A stretch of 64,000 nt of DNA from Streptomyces sp. 1222.5 (GCF_900105245.1 NZ_FNSZ01000001.1:4464001-4528000), one strand, 5' to 3'. Shown: positions 26,160 through 35,563, counted from the stretch's first letter. Numbers and translations: made by a program. The notes: generated from the letters alone by a model not told the origin.

Positions 26160-27242
26160 TTAGCGCTCGACCTCGCCGCTGATGAACTTCTCGACGTTGG
26201 TGCGGGCCTCGTCGTCGAAGTACTGGACCGGCGGGGACTTCATGAAGTACGAGGACGCGGAGAGGATCGGGCCGCCGATGCCGCGGTCCTTGGCGATCTT
26301 CGCGGCACGCAGCGCGTCGATGATGACACCCGCGGAGTTCGGGGAGTCCCAGACCTCGAGCTTGTACTCGAGGTTCAGCGGGACGTCACCGAAGGCGCGG
26401 CCCTCGAGGCGGACGTAGGCCCACTTGCGGTCGTCCAGCCAGGCCACGTAGTCGGACGGGCCGATGTGCACGTTCTTCTCGCCGAGATCCCGGTCGGGGA
26501 TCTGCGAGGTCACGGCCTGCGTCTTGGAGATCTTCTTGGACTCCAGACGCTCGCGCTCGAGCATGTTCTTGAAGTCCATGTTGCCGCCGACGTTCAGCTG
26601 CATCGTGCGGTCGAGGATGACACCGCGGTCCTCGAACAGCTTCGCCATGACGCGGTGCGTGATGGTGGCGCCGACCTGCGACTTGATGTCGTCACCGACG
26701 ATCGGGACACCGGCCTCGGTGAACTTGTCCGCCCACTCCTTGGTGCCGGCGATGAAGACCGGGAGGGCGTTGACGAAGGCGACCTTGGCGTCGATGGCGC
26801 ACTGGGCGTAGAACTTCGCCGCGTCCTCGGAACCGACGGGGAGGTAGCAGACCAGGACGTCGACCTGCTTGTCCTTCAGGATCTGGACGACGTCGACCGG
26901 CTCGGCGTCGGACTCCTCGATGGTGGCCCGGTAGTACTTGCCGAGACCGTCGAAGGTGTGACCGCGCTGGACCGTGACACCGCTGTTGGGCACGTCGCAG
27001 ATCTTGATGGTGTTGTTCTCCGAGGCACCGATCGCGTCCGCGAGGTCGAGGCCGACCTTCTTGGCGTCGACGTCGAAGGCGGCGACGAACTCGACGTCGC
27101 GCACGTGGTAGTCGCCGAACTGCACGTGCATCAGGCCGGGGACCTTCGACGCCGGGTCGGCGTCCTTGTAGTACTCGACGCCCTGCACCAGCGACGCGGC
27201 GCAGTTGCCCACGCCGACGATGGCTACGCGAACCGAACCCAT
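26160..27242 (-). CDS. ino1: Inositol-3-phosphate synthase
   Basis: Makes 1D-myo-inositol 3-phosphate from glucose 6-phosphate (NAD-dependent), feeding phosphatidylinositol and mycothiol synthesis. The 360-residue protein starts MGSVRVAIVGVGNCAASLVQG (Rossmann NAD motif GVGNCA) and contains the family loop GDDIKSQVGATITHR (about 180-194) with catalytic lysines. It follows the PadR gene by 43 bases on the same strand, so it is probably controlled by that regulator. Confidence 0.95.
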   Translation of the reverse strand: MGSVRVAIVGVGNCAASLVQGVEYYKDADPASKVPGLMHVQFGDYHVRDVEFVAAFDVDAKKVGLDLADAIGASENNTIKICDVPNSGVTVQRGHTFDGLGKYYRATIEESDAEPVDVVQILKDKQVDVLVCYLPVGSEDAAKFYAQCAIDAKVAFVNALPVFIAGTKEWADKFTEAGVPIVGDDIKSQVGATITHRVMAKLFEDRGVILDRTMQLNVGGNMDFKNMLERERLESKKISKTQAVTSQIPDRDLGEKNVHIGPSDYVAWLDDRKWAYVRLEGRAFGDVPLNLEYKLEVWDSPNSAGVIIDALRAAKIAKDRGIGGPILSASSYFMKSPPVQYFDDEARTNVEKFISGEVER

Positions 27243-27285
27243 TCCGGTTGCTCCCTGTGTGTACGAGTGAGGCCCTGAGTGGGTC

Positions 27286-27972
27286 TCACGTGGCGGTGTC
27301 GTCGTCGGGCGTATCCGTCCGGGGGGTTTCCCCGGCGCGGGGCAGGCCGCCCGTCGATCCAGTGGTGGTGTCCTGCTGAGCGGGCCCCCCGGACGCGGAA
27401 CCCTTCAGGTCCCGTCCGGCCCGCTCGCTCTCGATGAGCTCGTTCAGCCAGCGCACTTCGCGCTCCACGGACTCCATTCCGTGGCGCTGGAGCTCGAGTG
27501 TGTAGTCGTCGAGGCGCTCCCGCGTGCGCGCGAGGGAGGTGCGCATCTTCTCCAGGCGCTCCTCCAGGCGGCTGCGCCGGCCTTCCAGCACGCGCATGCG
27601 CACATCGCGCGAGGTCTGCCCGAAGAAGGCGAACCGTGCCGCGAAGTGTTCGTCCTCGTAGGCGTCGGGGCCGGTCTGCGAGAGCAGTTCCTCGAAGTGC
27701 TCCTTGCCCTCGGCCGTCAACCGGTAGACGATCTTGGCGCGTCGTCCGGTGAGGGGGGCGGTGAGGGCGTCCTCGTGGGTGCTGCCGGGTTCCTCGATCA
27801 ACCAGCCGTTGGTGACCAGTGTCTTGAGGCAGGGGTACAGGGTTCCGTAGCTGAACGCACGGAACACACCCAGTGAAGTATTGAGTCGCTTGCGCAGCTC
27901 GTAGCCGTGCATGGGGGACTCGCGGAGCAGGCCGAGCACGGCGAACTCGAGGATGCCGGAGCGCCGGCTCAT
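27286..27972 (-). CDS. PadR-family transcriptional regulator
   Basis: A 228-residue regulator with an N-terminal winged helix (about 1-85: GILEFAVLGLLRESPMHG, typical PadR start) and a C-terminal coiled-coil dimerisation region (about 110-180), then a disordered Gly/Thr tail. ATG 27972 has an aggagg site. It is likely to autoregulate and to control the downstream ino1 from the palindrome at 28044-28064. Confidence 0.92.
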   Translation of the reverse strand: MSRRSGILEFAVLGLLRESPMHGYELRKRLNTSLGVFRAFSYGTLYPCLKTLVTNGWLIEEPGSTHEDALTAPLTGRRAKIVYRLTAEGKEHFEELLSQTGPDAYEDEHFAARFAFFGQTSRDVRMRVLEGRRSRLEERLEKMRTSLARTRERLDDYTLELQRHGMESVEREVRWLNELIESERAGRDLKGSASGGPAQQDTTTGSTGGLPRAGETPRTDTPDDDTAT

Positions 27973-28366
27973 CGTCGCCTCCTCTCGTCCCGCAGGTGGT
28001 CCCGCAGGTCTCGCAGTGCCTCTCAGCGTCTTTATCTCGCGCTGATGTATCGACTCGATACATCCCGACGATAGAACGGCCTTGCCCGTGCGACAAGAGG
28101 GAGGGTGGTGAACGGGATCACATCACCGATTCGTAGGAGGTGAGTTGCCTGATTTGGGGTGAACTTCCAGACTCGGCAGGTTTTGGCGGTGCGTAGTCTG
28201 TGCGGCATGCATACCGCCGGGAACCAAGTGACGTTTGGGGAGCGTCCTTGTCCCCGGTGCAGTACGGGTGAATGCAGAACCGACCACATCCGTATTTCGG
28301 GGGGACCGGAAAACAGCCGCCGTTCCAGGCGCGCAGGGGTGCGCCTGCCCGAGGAGTAATCGTTCG
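27973..28366. promoter_or_regulatory. Divergent region between PadR gene and penicillin-binding protein gene
   Basis: 394 bases without a convincing gene. It contains the palindrome at 28044-28064 and the promoters of both genes, which I cannot place exactly. A gaggag ribosome site at 28351-28356 precedes the PBP ATG. Confidence 0.5.
28044..28064. promoter_or_regulatory. Perfect 21-bp palindrome, probable PadR operator
   Basis: Half-sites gatgtatcga and tcgatacatc flank one central c. It includes ATGT...ACAT as seen in PadR operators and lies 72 bases before the PadR start, suiting autoregulation and control of ino1. Its AT-richness stands out from the local GC content. Confidence 0.7.
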
Positions 28367-31066
28367 ATGAGCGAGCACCGTCGCAAACCGCCGCAGCCGC
28401 AGGGAGGCGGACGTGCCGCGGCCCGACGCGGCCAGCCCGATGCGTCCTCCGGCCGCCGTGCGGCACCGCGAGGCGCCACCGGGTCTCCTGCCGACTCCTA
28501 TGGTTCGGGAGGTGAGGAGCGCTCCTACGGCGGACGTGCAGAGGCCCGCCGAGCGGCGCAGAAGGGCAGCCGCCGCCGAGCGCCCGAGAACACGGGCCCG
28601 GGCGGCCGCCGTGGCGGTCCGGGAGGTCCGACCGGACCCGGGCGCGGCAGAGGCCGCGCGACCCCGCCTCCCGGTAAGAAGCGCTTCATCGACTACCCCA
28701 GGTCCGACAAGTTCGGCTGGCAGCGCTGGATGCCGTCCTGGAAGCTCGTGACCGGCCTGTTCATCGGCTTCATGGGAAGCCTGGTGGCGGTGGCGGGCAT
28801 CGGGTACGCGATGGTGGACATCCCCATCGTGGCGAAGACCGCCAAGGCGCAGAACAACGTCTACTACTGGTCCGACGGTTCGGTGATGGTCGCCACCGGC
28901 GGTGAGATCAACCGCCAGATCATCAACTACGCGGACATCCCCAAGGAGATGCGCTACGCCGTCATCTCGCAGGAGAACAAGACCTTCGAGACCGACAGCG
29001 GTATCGACCCCAAGGGCATCGCGCGCGCGGTCTTCAACATGGCCAAGGGCGGTCAGACACAGGGTGGCTCGACGATCACCCAGCAGTACGTGAAGAACGC
29101 CATGCTGGACGACCAGTCGCAGACGCTCTCCCGCAAGTTCAAGGAGATCTTCGTCTCGATCAAGGTGGGCGCCGAGGTCCCGAAGCCGCAGATCATGGCC
29201 GGCTACCTGAACTCGGCCTACTTCGGCCGTGGCGCCTATGGCCTCGAGGCGGCCTCCCGTGCCTACTTCAACAAGGACGCCGACGAACTGAACCCGGGCG
29301 AGTGCGCCTTCCTGGCGGCGATGCTCAAGGGCGCCACCTATTACGACCCGGCAGGCGCCACCTCGCTGGACCCGACCGGCGCCACCCCCGAGGCGAACAA
29401 GAAGCGTGCCCTGTCGCAGATGCAGGACACCCTCGACAAGATGGTCGAGTACGGCCACCTGAGCGCCACCGAACGGGCCAAGTACCGGACTCTCCCGAAG
29501 TGGCAGAACCCGCGGTCGAACAGCCGGCTCGGCGGTCAGATCGGCTATCTGGTCGACCTCGCCAAGTCCTATCTGATCAACAACAGCGAGAAGACCAAGG
29601 TCACCGAGGAAAAGCTGCAGAAGGGCGGCTACCGGATCTACACGACCTTCGACAAGACGAAGGTCAAGGAGCTGGAGTCCGCGGTCAAGAAGGTCCAGAA
29701 GAACAACATCAAGCCGAAGCAGCGTCCGGAGACCGACACCCACGTCCAGTTCGGCGGAGCCTCGGTGGACCCGGCGTCGGGTGCCATCAAGGCCATCTAC
29801 GGCGGTGAGGACGCGACCAAGCACTTCACCAACAACGCCGACTCCACCGGCGCCCAGGTCGGCTCGACGTTCAAGCCGTTCGTGCTGGCGGCGGCGATGA
29901 AGTGGGGCGTCCGGAACCCGGACCTCGGTGCGGACCAGGCGCAGGACGAGCGTACGCAGGCCTCCCCCAAGAGCCTGTACAGCGGCAAGAACAAGCTGAA
30001 GATCAAGAACTACGACGGGTCGGTCTGGACGGACAAGGACGGCAAGGAGTGGCTCCAGACCAACGACGGCAACGAGTCCGTCAACCCGCCGACGTACAAG
30101 ATCGACCTTCGTGAGGCGATGCGGCTCTCGGTGAACTCCGCCTATGTCCAGCTCGGCATGGACGTCGGCCTGGACAAGGTCAAGGAGACGGCACTGGACG
30201 CAGGCGTTCTGGAGGGCAGTCTCGCCAGCGCGAACTATCCGTCGTTCTCGATCGGTACGTCCGACCCCAGCGCGATCCGCATGGCGGGCGCCTATGCCAC
30301 GTTCGCCGCGAGCGGCGAGCAGAACTCCCCGTACTCGGTCTCCAAGGTCGAGGACAAGGACGGGCAGGTCTACAAGCACCGGGCGGAGACCAAGGAGGCC
30401 TTCACCTCGGCGGTGGCGGACAACGTCACCGACGTCCTGAAGACGGTGGTCGACAAGGGCACCGGTACCAGCGCCAGGCTCCCGGGCCGCCCGGTGGCCG
30501 GCAAGACCGGTACCACGGACGGCAACAAGTCCGCCTGGTTCGTGGGGTACACCCCGCAGTTGTCCACCGCGATCAGCATGTTCCGCCTGGACGACAACGC
30601 GAACAACAAGAAGCGCACGTTCCTGGAGATGTACGGAACCGGTGGCCAGGAGAAGATCCACGGCGCCTCGTTCCCGGCCGAGATCTGGCACGACTACATG
30701 GCGCAGGCGCTGAAGAACGAGCCGGTGAAGCCGTTCCCGACGCCCGTGCCCATCGGCAAGGTGATCAACGCCGAGCCGAGCCCCACCCCCACTCCGTCGG
30801 TCACCCAGACCGAGGAGACGAGTCCGACACCGACTCCGACGCCGACCCAGAGCTCGCCCTCGCCGACGCCCTCGGCCAGCGACACCTGCGGCTTCTTCGG
30901 CTGCAACAACAACGGTGGCAACGGCAACGGTGGCAACGGCAACGGTGGTACGGACGGTGGCACCGACGGGGGCACGACACCGACACCGACGATCACGGAG
31001 ACCACCGGTAGCGGCGGCACCCGGGGCAATGGCAACGGTGGCTTCTTCGGAGGCCAGGACGGTTAG
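28367..31066 (+). CDS. Class A bifunctional penicillin-binding protein (glycosyltransferase/transpeptidase)
   Basis: Polymerises and cross-links peptidoglycan outside the membrane. The 899-residue form begins ATG 28367 (MSEHRRKPPQPQGGG). It has a long basic, disordered cytoplasmic N terminus, one membrane segment (about 128-155), a GT51 domain with SQENKTFETDSGID (about 200-215), and a transpeptidase domain with GSTFKPF (serine nucleophile), SVNSAY and AGKTGTT. The C-terminal 110 residues are Thr/Pro and Gly/Asn repeats around a CGFFGC pair. It is divergent from the PadR gene. Confidence 0.93.
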   Translation: MSEHRRKPPQPQGGGRAAARRGQPDASSGRRAAPRGATGSPADSYGSGGEERSYGGRAEARRAAQKGSRRRAPENTGPGGRRGGPGGPTGPGRGRGRATPPPGKKRFIDYPRSDKFGWQRWMPSWKLVTGLFIGFMGSLVAVAGIGYAMVDIPIVAKTAKAQNNVYYWSDGSVMVATGGEINRQIINYADIPKEMRYAVISQENKTFETDSGIDPKGIARAVFNMAKGGQTQGGSTITQQYVKNAMLDDQSQTLSRKFKEIFVSIKVGAEVPKPQIMAGYLNSAYFGRGAYGLEAASRAYFNKDADELNPGECAFLAAMLKGATYYDPAGATSLDPTGATPEANKKRALSQMQDTLDKMVEYGHLSATERAKYRTLPKWQNPRSNSRLGGQIGYLVDLAKSYLINNSEKTKVTEEKLQKGGYRIYTTFDKTKVKELESAVKKVQKNNIKPKQRPETDTHVQFGGASVDPASGAIKAIYGGEDATKHFTNNADSTGAQVGSTFKPFVLAAAMKWGVRNPDLGADQAQDERTQASPKSLYSGKNKLKIKNYDGSVWTDKDGKEWLQTNDGNESVNPPTYKIDLREAMRLSVNSAYVQLGMDVGLDKVKETALDAGVLEGSLASANYPSFSIGTSDPSAIRMAGAYATFAASGEQNSPYSVSKVEDKDGQVYKHRAETKEAFTSAVADNVTDVLKTVVDKGTGTSARLPGRPVAGKTGTTDGNKSAWFVGYTPQLSTAISMFRLDDNANNKKRTFLEMYGTGGQEKIHGASFPAEIWHDYMAQALKNEPVKPFPTPVPIGKVINAEPSPTPTPSVTQTEETSPTPTPTPTQSSPSPTPSASDTCGFFGCNNNGGNGNGGNGNGGTDGGTDGGTTPTPTITETTGSGGTRGNGNGGFFGGQDG

Positions 31067-31110
31067 CGCCGCTTTCTGCCCGGTTGGCGGCCATACCGTC
31101 CGTCCTGGGT

Positions 31111-31124
31111 GTTTCACGTGAAAC
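31111..31124. other. parS site (perfect), next to terminator
   Basis: Exact gtttcacgtgaaac 45 bases past the PBP stop, two bases before the hairpin at 31126. Confidence 0.95.
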
Positions 31125-31125
31125 A

Positions 31126-31158
31126 TGGGCCGCCGCACCGACGAGGTGCGGCGGCCCA
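31126..31158 (+). terminator. Terminator after the penicillin-binding protein gene
   Basis: Perfect 14-bp stem (31126-31139 with 31145-31158) and a 5-base loop, followed by cggcgtttt. parS abuts the 5' side. Confidence 0.85.
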
Positions 31159-31195
31159 CGGCGTTTTCATGGACAGGTACGGCAGGATGTGCCCC

Positions 31196-32728
31196 ATGCC
31201 CAGTGCAGAGATGACGCCCGCGAGCACGCACGAGCCCGAGCCCGTGCGGCGCACCACGGCAGAACCGGTGCAGCCGACCAGGGAGGACGAGGTCGCCGCG
31301 GCCGGCAGTGAGCTGATCGGCGGTCCCCTCGGGCGGCGTGCCCTGCTCGGGACCTCTTGGTGGACCCCGGTACGGGTCGTCGCGCTCGTGGCGATCGGCA
31401 TGTTCGCCCTCGGCCTGGTCCAGAAGGCGCCCTGCTACGACGGGGCCTGGTTCTTCGGCGCGAGCAGCCAGTACACCCATGCCTGTTACTCGGACATCCC
31501 GCACCTCTACCAGGGCCGCGGGTTCGCCGACCACCTCGTGCCGTACTTCGACAGGCTCTCGGGGGACATGGACTACCTCGAATACCCGGTACTGACCGGA
31601 GTGTTCATGGAGGTGGCCTCCTGGCTGACCCCGCACAGCGGCAGCATCCAGCACCAGGAGCAGTGGTACTGGTTCGTCAACGCCGGCCTGCTCATGGTGT
31701 GTGCGGCCGTCATCGCGGTGTGCGTGGCGCGGACCCAGCGTCGCCGCCCCTGGGACGGCCTGCTGGTGGCTCTGGCACCCGCCTTCGCTCTCACCGCGAC
31801 CATCAACTGGGACCTGCTGGCCGTGGCGCTGACGGCCGCGGCGATGCTCATGTGGTCCCGGAGCCGGCCCGCCGCCTTCGGCGTCCTCCTGGGGCTCGCC
31901 ACGGCCGCCAAGCTGTACCCCCTGTTCCTGCTCGCCCCGCTGCTGGTGCTGTGCTGGCGGGCGGGCAAGTGGCGGGAGTTCTTCCAGGCCGTGGGCGGCG
32001 CGCTGGTCGCCTGGCTCGTGGTGAACCTGCCGGTGATGCTGTTCGCGTTCGACGGCTGGTCGAAGTTCTACCGGTTCAGTCACGACCGAGGCGTCGACTT
32101 CGGTTCCTTCTGGCTGATCTGGGCGCAGAACTCCAGCCACCCGCCCACCACCGACTTCGTGAACACCGTGGCCTCGGTGCTGGTGGTGCTCTGTTTCCTC
32201 GGGATCGGCGCGTTGACGTTCACCGCCCCGCGGCGGCCGCGCTTCGCCCAACTGGCCTTCCTGATGATCGCGGCCTTCGTGCTCACCAACAAGGTCTACT
32301 CACCGCAGTACGTGCTGTGGCTGGTGCCGCTGGCAGTCCTCGCCCGGCCGAAGTGGCGGGACTTCCTGATCTGGCAGGCGTGCGAGGTGGCCTACTTCCT
32401 GGGCATCTGGCTCTACCTCGCGTACACGACCAGCGGAGACGCCCACAAGGGCCTGCCGACGCACGGCTACCACTGGACGATCGTGCTGCACCTGCTGGGC
32501 ACGCTCTACCTGTGCGCCGTCGTCGTACGGGACATCCTCATGCCGGAGCGGGATGTGGTCCGCAGGTCGGGCGACGACGACCCCTCGGGCGGGGTGCTCG
32601 ACGGCGCGGAGGATGTCTTCGTGCTCGGTGCGGCGGCCCACCCGCCTCGTCACGCGGCGCACTCCGACGGTCCCCCGGTGGACTGGGGGCGGCCCGAGCA
32701 CGTGCCCCACGAGGAGCGTTCGCTGTGA
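31196..32728 (+). CDS. Membrane glycosyltransferase, GT87/DUF2029 type
   Basis: An approximately 510-residue polytopic membrane protein resembling polyprenyl-phosphomannose/arabinose-dependent glycosyltransferases of actinobacteria (GT87). About ten membrane segments run from residue 60 to 450, with the conserved acidic first loop (YSDIPHLYQGRGF region) and TINWDLLAVALTAAAM. The start is uncertain: ATG 31196 (MPSAEMTPAST) is chosen since frames further upstream begin within parS and the terminator. Its acceptor is unknown; it is flanked by wall genes. Confidence 0.72.
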   Translation: MPSAEMTPASTHEPEPVRRTTAEPVQPTREDEVAAAGSELIGGPLGRRALLGTSWWTPVRVVALVAIGMFALGLVQKAPCYDGAWFFGASSQYTHACYSDIPHLYQGRGFADHLVPYFDRLSGDMDYLEYPVLTGVFMEVASWLTPHSGSIQHQEQWYWFVNAGLLMVCAAVIAVCVARTQRRRPWDGLLVALAPAFALTATINWDLLAVALTAAAMLMWSRSRPAAFGVLLGLATAAKLYPLFLLAPLLVLCWRAGKWREFFQAVGGALVAWLVVNLPVMLFAFDGWSKFYRFSHDRGVDFGSFWLIWAQNSSHPPTTDFVNTVASVLVVLCFLGIGALTFTAPRRPRFAQLAFLMIAAFVLTNKVYSPQYVLWLVPLAVLARPKWRDFLIWQACEVAYFLGIWLYLAYTTSGDAHKGLPTHGYHWTIVLHLLGTLYLCAVVVRDILMPERDVVRRSGDDDPSGGVLDGAEDVFVLGAAAHPPRHAAHSDGPPVDWGRPEHVPHEERSL

Positions 32729-32756
32729 GCGAACTCCCATGGCAGGGTTCATGAAG

Positions 32757-32787
32757 AAGGCCGTACACGCGAGGCGTGTACGGCCTT
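32757..32787 (+). terminator. Terminator after the glycosyltransferase gene (convergent)
   Basis: Perfect 14-bp stem (aaggccgtacacgc and its complement) with a gag loop, then cctgctg. It separates the plus-strand gene from the alanine-racemase-like gene on the minus strand. Confidence 0.9.
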
Positions 32788-32829
32788 CCTGCTGTTCCGG
32801 AGGAGGTCTTCGCCCCGATCGGACCGGGT

Positions 32830-33861
32830 CTAGCGATCCACGATCCGGTCGAACTGCGTGGTGGTGTGCCGCAGATGGGCCACGAGTTCGTCGCCGACCT
32901 TCGGCTCCGGGGCGTCCGACGGGACGAACAGGATGGAGACCTGCATGTGCGGCGGCTCGGCGAACCAGCGCTGCTTGCCGCCCCAGACGAACGGAGAAAG
33001 GTTCCGGTTGACCGTGGCGAGGCCGGCCCGGGCGACGCCCTTGGCGCGCGGCATGACGCCGTGCAGAGCCTTCGGGGCCTCCAGGCCCACCCCGTGAGAC
33101 GTACCGCCCGCCACGACCACCAGGAAGCCGTCCGAGGCCGCCTTCTGCTGCCGGTAGCCGAAGCGGTCACCCTTGGCCACCCGCGTGACGTCCAGGACGG
33201 CACCGTGGTACTCGGTGGCCTCGTGGTCCCCCAGCCACAGGCGGGTGCCGATGCGGGCGCGGAACCGCGTCTGCGGGAACTGCTGCTGGAGCCGGGCGAG
33301 TTCGTCGGCCTTGAGGTGGCTGACGAACATCGTGTGCAGCGGCAGCCGGGCCGCGCGCAGCCGGTCCATCCAGCCGATGACCTCCTCGACGGCGTCCGAG
33401 CCGTCGGTGCGGTCCAGCGGCAGGTGGATGGCGAAGCCCTCCAGCCGGACGTTCTCTATGGCCTGGTGCAGCTGTGGCAGGTCCTGCTCGCTGATGCCGT
33501 GGCGCTTCATCGAGGACATCACCTCGATGACGACACGCGCGCCCACGAGGCCGTACACGCCGTCGATCGACGACACCGAGCGCACCACCCGGTCGGGCAG
33601 CGGTACGGGCTCCTCGCCGCGTCGGTACGGCGTCAGCACCAGCAGGTCCCCGCCGAAGAAGTCCTTGATGCGTGCGGCCTCGTACGTCGTGCCGACGGCG
33701 AGCAGGTCCGCGCCGAGTCGCGTGGCCTCCTCCGCCAGGCGCTCGTGTCCGAAGCCGTAGCCGTTGCCCTTGCAGACCGGGACGAGCCCCGGGAACTGCT
33801 CCTGCACGTGCTTGTGGTGCGCCCGCCAGCGCGCGGTGTCGACGTAGAGCGTGAGCGCCAT
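32830..33861 (-). CDS. Alanine racemase-like PLP protein next to femX
   Basis: A 343-residue protein of the alanine racemase N-terminal (PLP barrel) type: VCKGNGYGFGHERLA (about 29-43) aligns with the alanine racemase PLP-lysine motif KANAYGHG, keeping the lysine. The length and C-terminal half are unlike canonical Alr. It is the first gene after femX (83 bases) on the same strand, so a role with lipid II interpeptide bridge synthesis is plausible but unproven. Confidence 0.72.
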   Translation of the reverse strand: MALTLYVDTARWRAHHKHVQEQFPGLVPVCKGNGYGFGHERLAEEATRLGADLLAVGTTYEAARIKDFFGGDLLVLTPYRRGEEPVPLPDRVVRSVSSIDGVYGLVGARVVIEVMSSMKRHGISEQDLPQLHQAIENVRLEGFAIHLPLDRTDGSDAVEEVIGWMDRLRAARLPLHTMFVSHLKADELARLQQQFPQTRFRARIGTRLWLGDHEATEYHGAVLDVTRVAKGDRFGYRQQKAASDGFLVVVAGGTSHGVGLEAPKALHGVMPRAKGVARAGLATVNRNLSPFVWGGKQRWFAEPPHMQVSILFVPSDAPEPKVGDELVAHLRHTTTQFDRIVDR

Positions 33862-33944
33862 GGCCGGACCCGGAACCTTTCTAGTGGCTGCGGTGTGTCA
33901 GAGGTGTGGAAGCTGTGATGCCTATGGAACCAAACGACCGCGGC

Positions 33945-35066
33945 TCAGCGGCGCGACATGTAGATGTCGAGCGCCTTGTGGAGCAGCTTGTTCAGCGGGA
34001 AGTCCCACTCGCCGAGGTATTCGGCGGCCTGTCCGCCCGTGCCGACCTTGAACTGGATCAGGCCGAACAGGTGGTCCGTCTCGTCCAGTGAGTCGGAGAT
34101 ACCGCGCAGGTCGTAGACGGTGCCGCCGAGCGCGTAGGCGTCGCGCAGCATCCGCCACTGCATCGCGTTCGAGGGTCGGACCTCGCGGCCGATGTTGTCG
34201 GAGGCGCCGTAGGAGTACCAGACGTGCCCGCCGACGATCAGCATCGTCGCCGCGGAGAGGTTCACCCCGTTGTGGCGGGCGAAGTACAGCCGCATGCGGT
34301 TGGGGTCCTCGGAGTTGAGGGCCGTCCACATGCGCTGGAAGTACGACAGCGGACGCGGCCGGAAGTGGTCGCGCACGGCCGTGATCTCGTACAGCCGCTG
34401 CCACTCGGCGAGGTCCTGGTAGCCGCCCTGGACGACCTCGACGCCGGCCTTCTCCGCCTTCTTGATGTTGCGGCGCCACAGCTGATTGAAGTTCTTGTGG
34501 ACCTCTTCCAGCGAGCGGTTGGCCAGCGGCACCTGGAAGACATAGCGGGGCTGCACGTCACCGAAGCCGGCGCCGCCGTCCTCACCCTGCTGCCAGCCCA
34601 TGCGCCGCAGCTTGTCGGCCACTTCGAAGGCGCGCGGCTCGATGAAGTCGGCCTCCAGGTCACGCAGGCGCTTGACGTCCGGGTCCTGGATGCCCTTCTT
34701 GATGGTCTCGGCGTTCCAGCGCCGGATGATCACCGGGGGGCCCATCTTGACGGAGAAGGCGCCCTGCTGCTTCAGGTGCGCCAGCATCGGCTGGATCCAG
34801 TCGTCCAGGTTCGGCGCGTACCAGTTGATGACCGGGCCCTCGGGGAGGTAGGCGAGGTAGCGCTTGATCTTGGGCAGCTGACGGTAGAGGACCATGCCCG
34901 CACCGACCATCTCGCCGGTGCGGTCGTCGAACCAGCCGAGGCTCTCCGAGCGCCACTCAGCCTTCACATCGGCCCATGCCGGGACCTGCATGTGGCTTGC
35001 CGCCGGCAGGCTCTGGATGTAGGCCAGATGCTGCTCGCGACTGATGGTCCTCAGGGTCAGGCTCAT
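33945..35066 (-). CDS. femX: FemX-type lipid II:glycine glycyltransferase
   Basis: Aminoacyl-tRNA-dependent peptidyltransferase of the FemABX family (373 residues) that adds the first glycine to lipid II in streptomycetes; FemX is known in S. coelicolor as the counterpart of VanK. Twin GNAT-like domains with the coiled-coil arm missing or short. The motifs NQLWRRNIKKAEKAGVEV and WYSYGASDNIGREVRPSNAMQW fit the family (each split by helices). ATG 35066. It is likely essential for wall cross-linking. Confidence 0.88.
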   Translation of the reverse strand: MSLTLRTISREQHLAYIQSLPAASHMQVPAWADVKAEWRSESLGWFDDRTGEMVGAGMVLYRQLPKIKRYLAYLPEGPVINWYAPNLDDWIQPMLAHLKQQGAFSVKMGPPVIIRRWNAETIKKGIQDPDVKRLRDLEADFIEPRAFEVADKLRRMGWQQGEDGGAGFGDVQPRYVFQVPLANRSLEEVHKNFNQLWRRNIKKAEKAGVEVVQGGYQDLAEWQRLYEITAVRDHFRPRPLSYFQRMWTALNSEDPNRMRLYFARHNGVNLSAATMLIVGGHVWYSYGASDNIGREVRPSNAMQWRMLRDAYALGGTVYDLRGISDSLDETDHLFGLIQFKVGTGGQAAEYLGEWDFPLNKLLHKALDIYMSRR

Positions 35067-35193
35067 TCGGGGCGCTCCTCGGGCTGGGGTGTCCCCATGG
35101 GGTCAGGGGCTCCGGCTCTCGCGCCGAAGCCTACTGCGCCTTTCGAGCACCCCGACTGGGGTGTACGGGCTTCCGGTCCGCGGACACGGCTCG

Positions 35194-35229
35194 GCGGGGC
35201 ACCTCCACAGGGCTGCGGAGGTGCCCCGC
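35194..35229 (-). terminator. Terminator after the small membrane protein gene
   Basis: Perfect 13-bp stem (35194-35206 with 35217-35229), 10-base loop, 16 bases past the stop at 35246. Confidence 0.85.
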
Positions 35230-35245
35230 GAGCGGTCGGCCCGAT

Positions 35246-35563
35246 TCAGCCGATGAGGCCGCCGAACAGTCCGCCGTTCGCCATGCCGAGCATGAAACCG
35301 ACGCCGGAGGCGCCGAGGCCCAGGATCAGGCCGAAGCGTTCACGGGTGGTCACCGAGATCCACTGCCCGTACGCCCCGACGACGAGACCCACCAGGCCGG
35401 CCCAGGAGGCGAGCAGGTGGAGGCCGGCGAAGAAGCCCGTGATGAACGCCAGCACGCCCAGGACCAGTGTCACGGCCATCAGGGTGTCCTGGAGCGGATG
35501 GGGCTTGCCGTCGGTGGCGAAGAGAGATCCGGCGGTGTTGGGTCGCAATGCCTGCTGTGCCAT
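35246..35563 (-). CDS. Small conserved membrane protein
   Basis: A 105-residue protein from ATG 35563 (MAQQALRPNTAGSLFATDG), chosen because an aggaggt site precedes it. Three membrane segments fall at about 30-50, 53-72 and 80-100 and end in a Gly-rich C terminus. No recognised domain; it is conserved upstream of rpsF in Streptomyces as I recall. Confidence 0.8.
   Translation of the reverse strand: MAQQALRPNTAGSLFATDGKPHPLQDTLMAVTLVLGVLAFITGFFAGLHLLASWAGLVGLVVGAYGQWISVTTRERFGLILGLGASGVGFMLGMANGGLFGGLIG

Noticed and set aside
31109..31195. Upstream start for the glycosyltransferase within parS (MFHVKH...)
   Set aside because: The codons are parS and terminator sequence; a start inside them would be untranslatable in structure and is not conserved.
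28118..32251. A 1377-codon open frame on the minus strand opposite the PBP and glycosyltransferase genes
   Set aside because: It lies opposite well-recognised genes, has Arg/Asp/His/Gly-rich composition and no domain; it is a GC-skew shadow.
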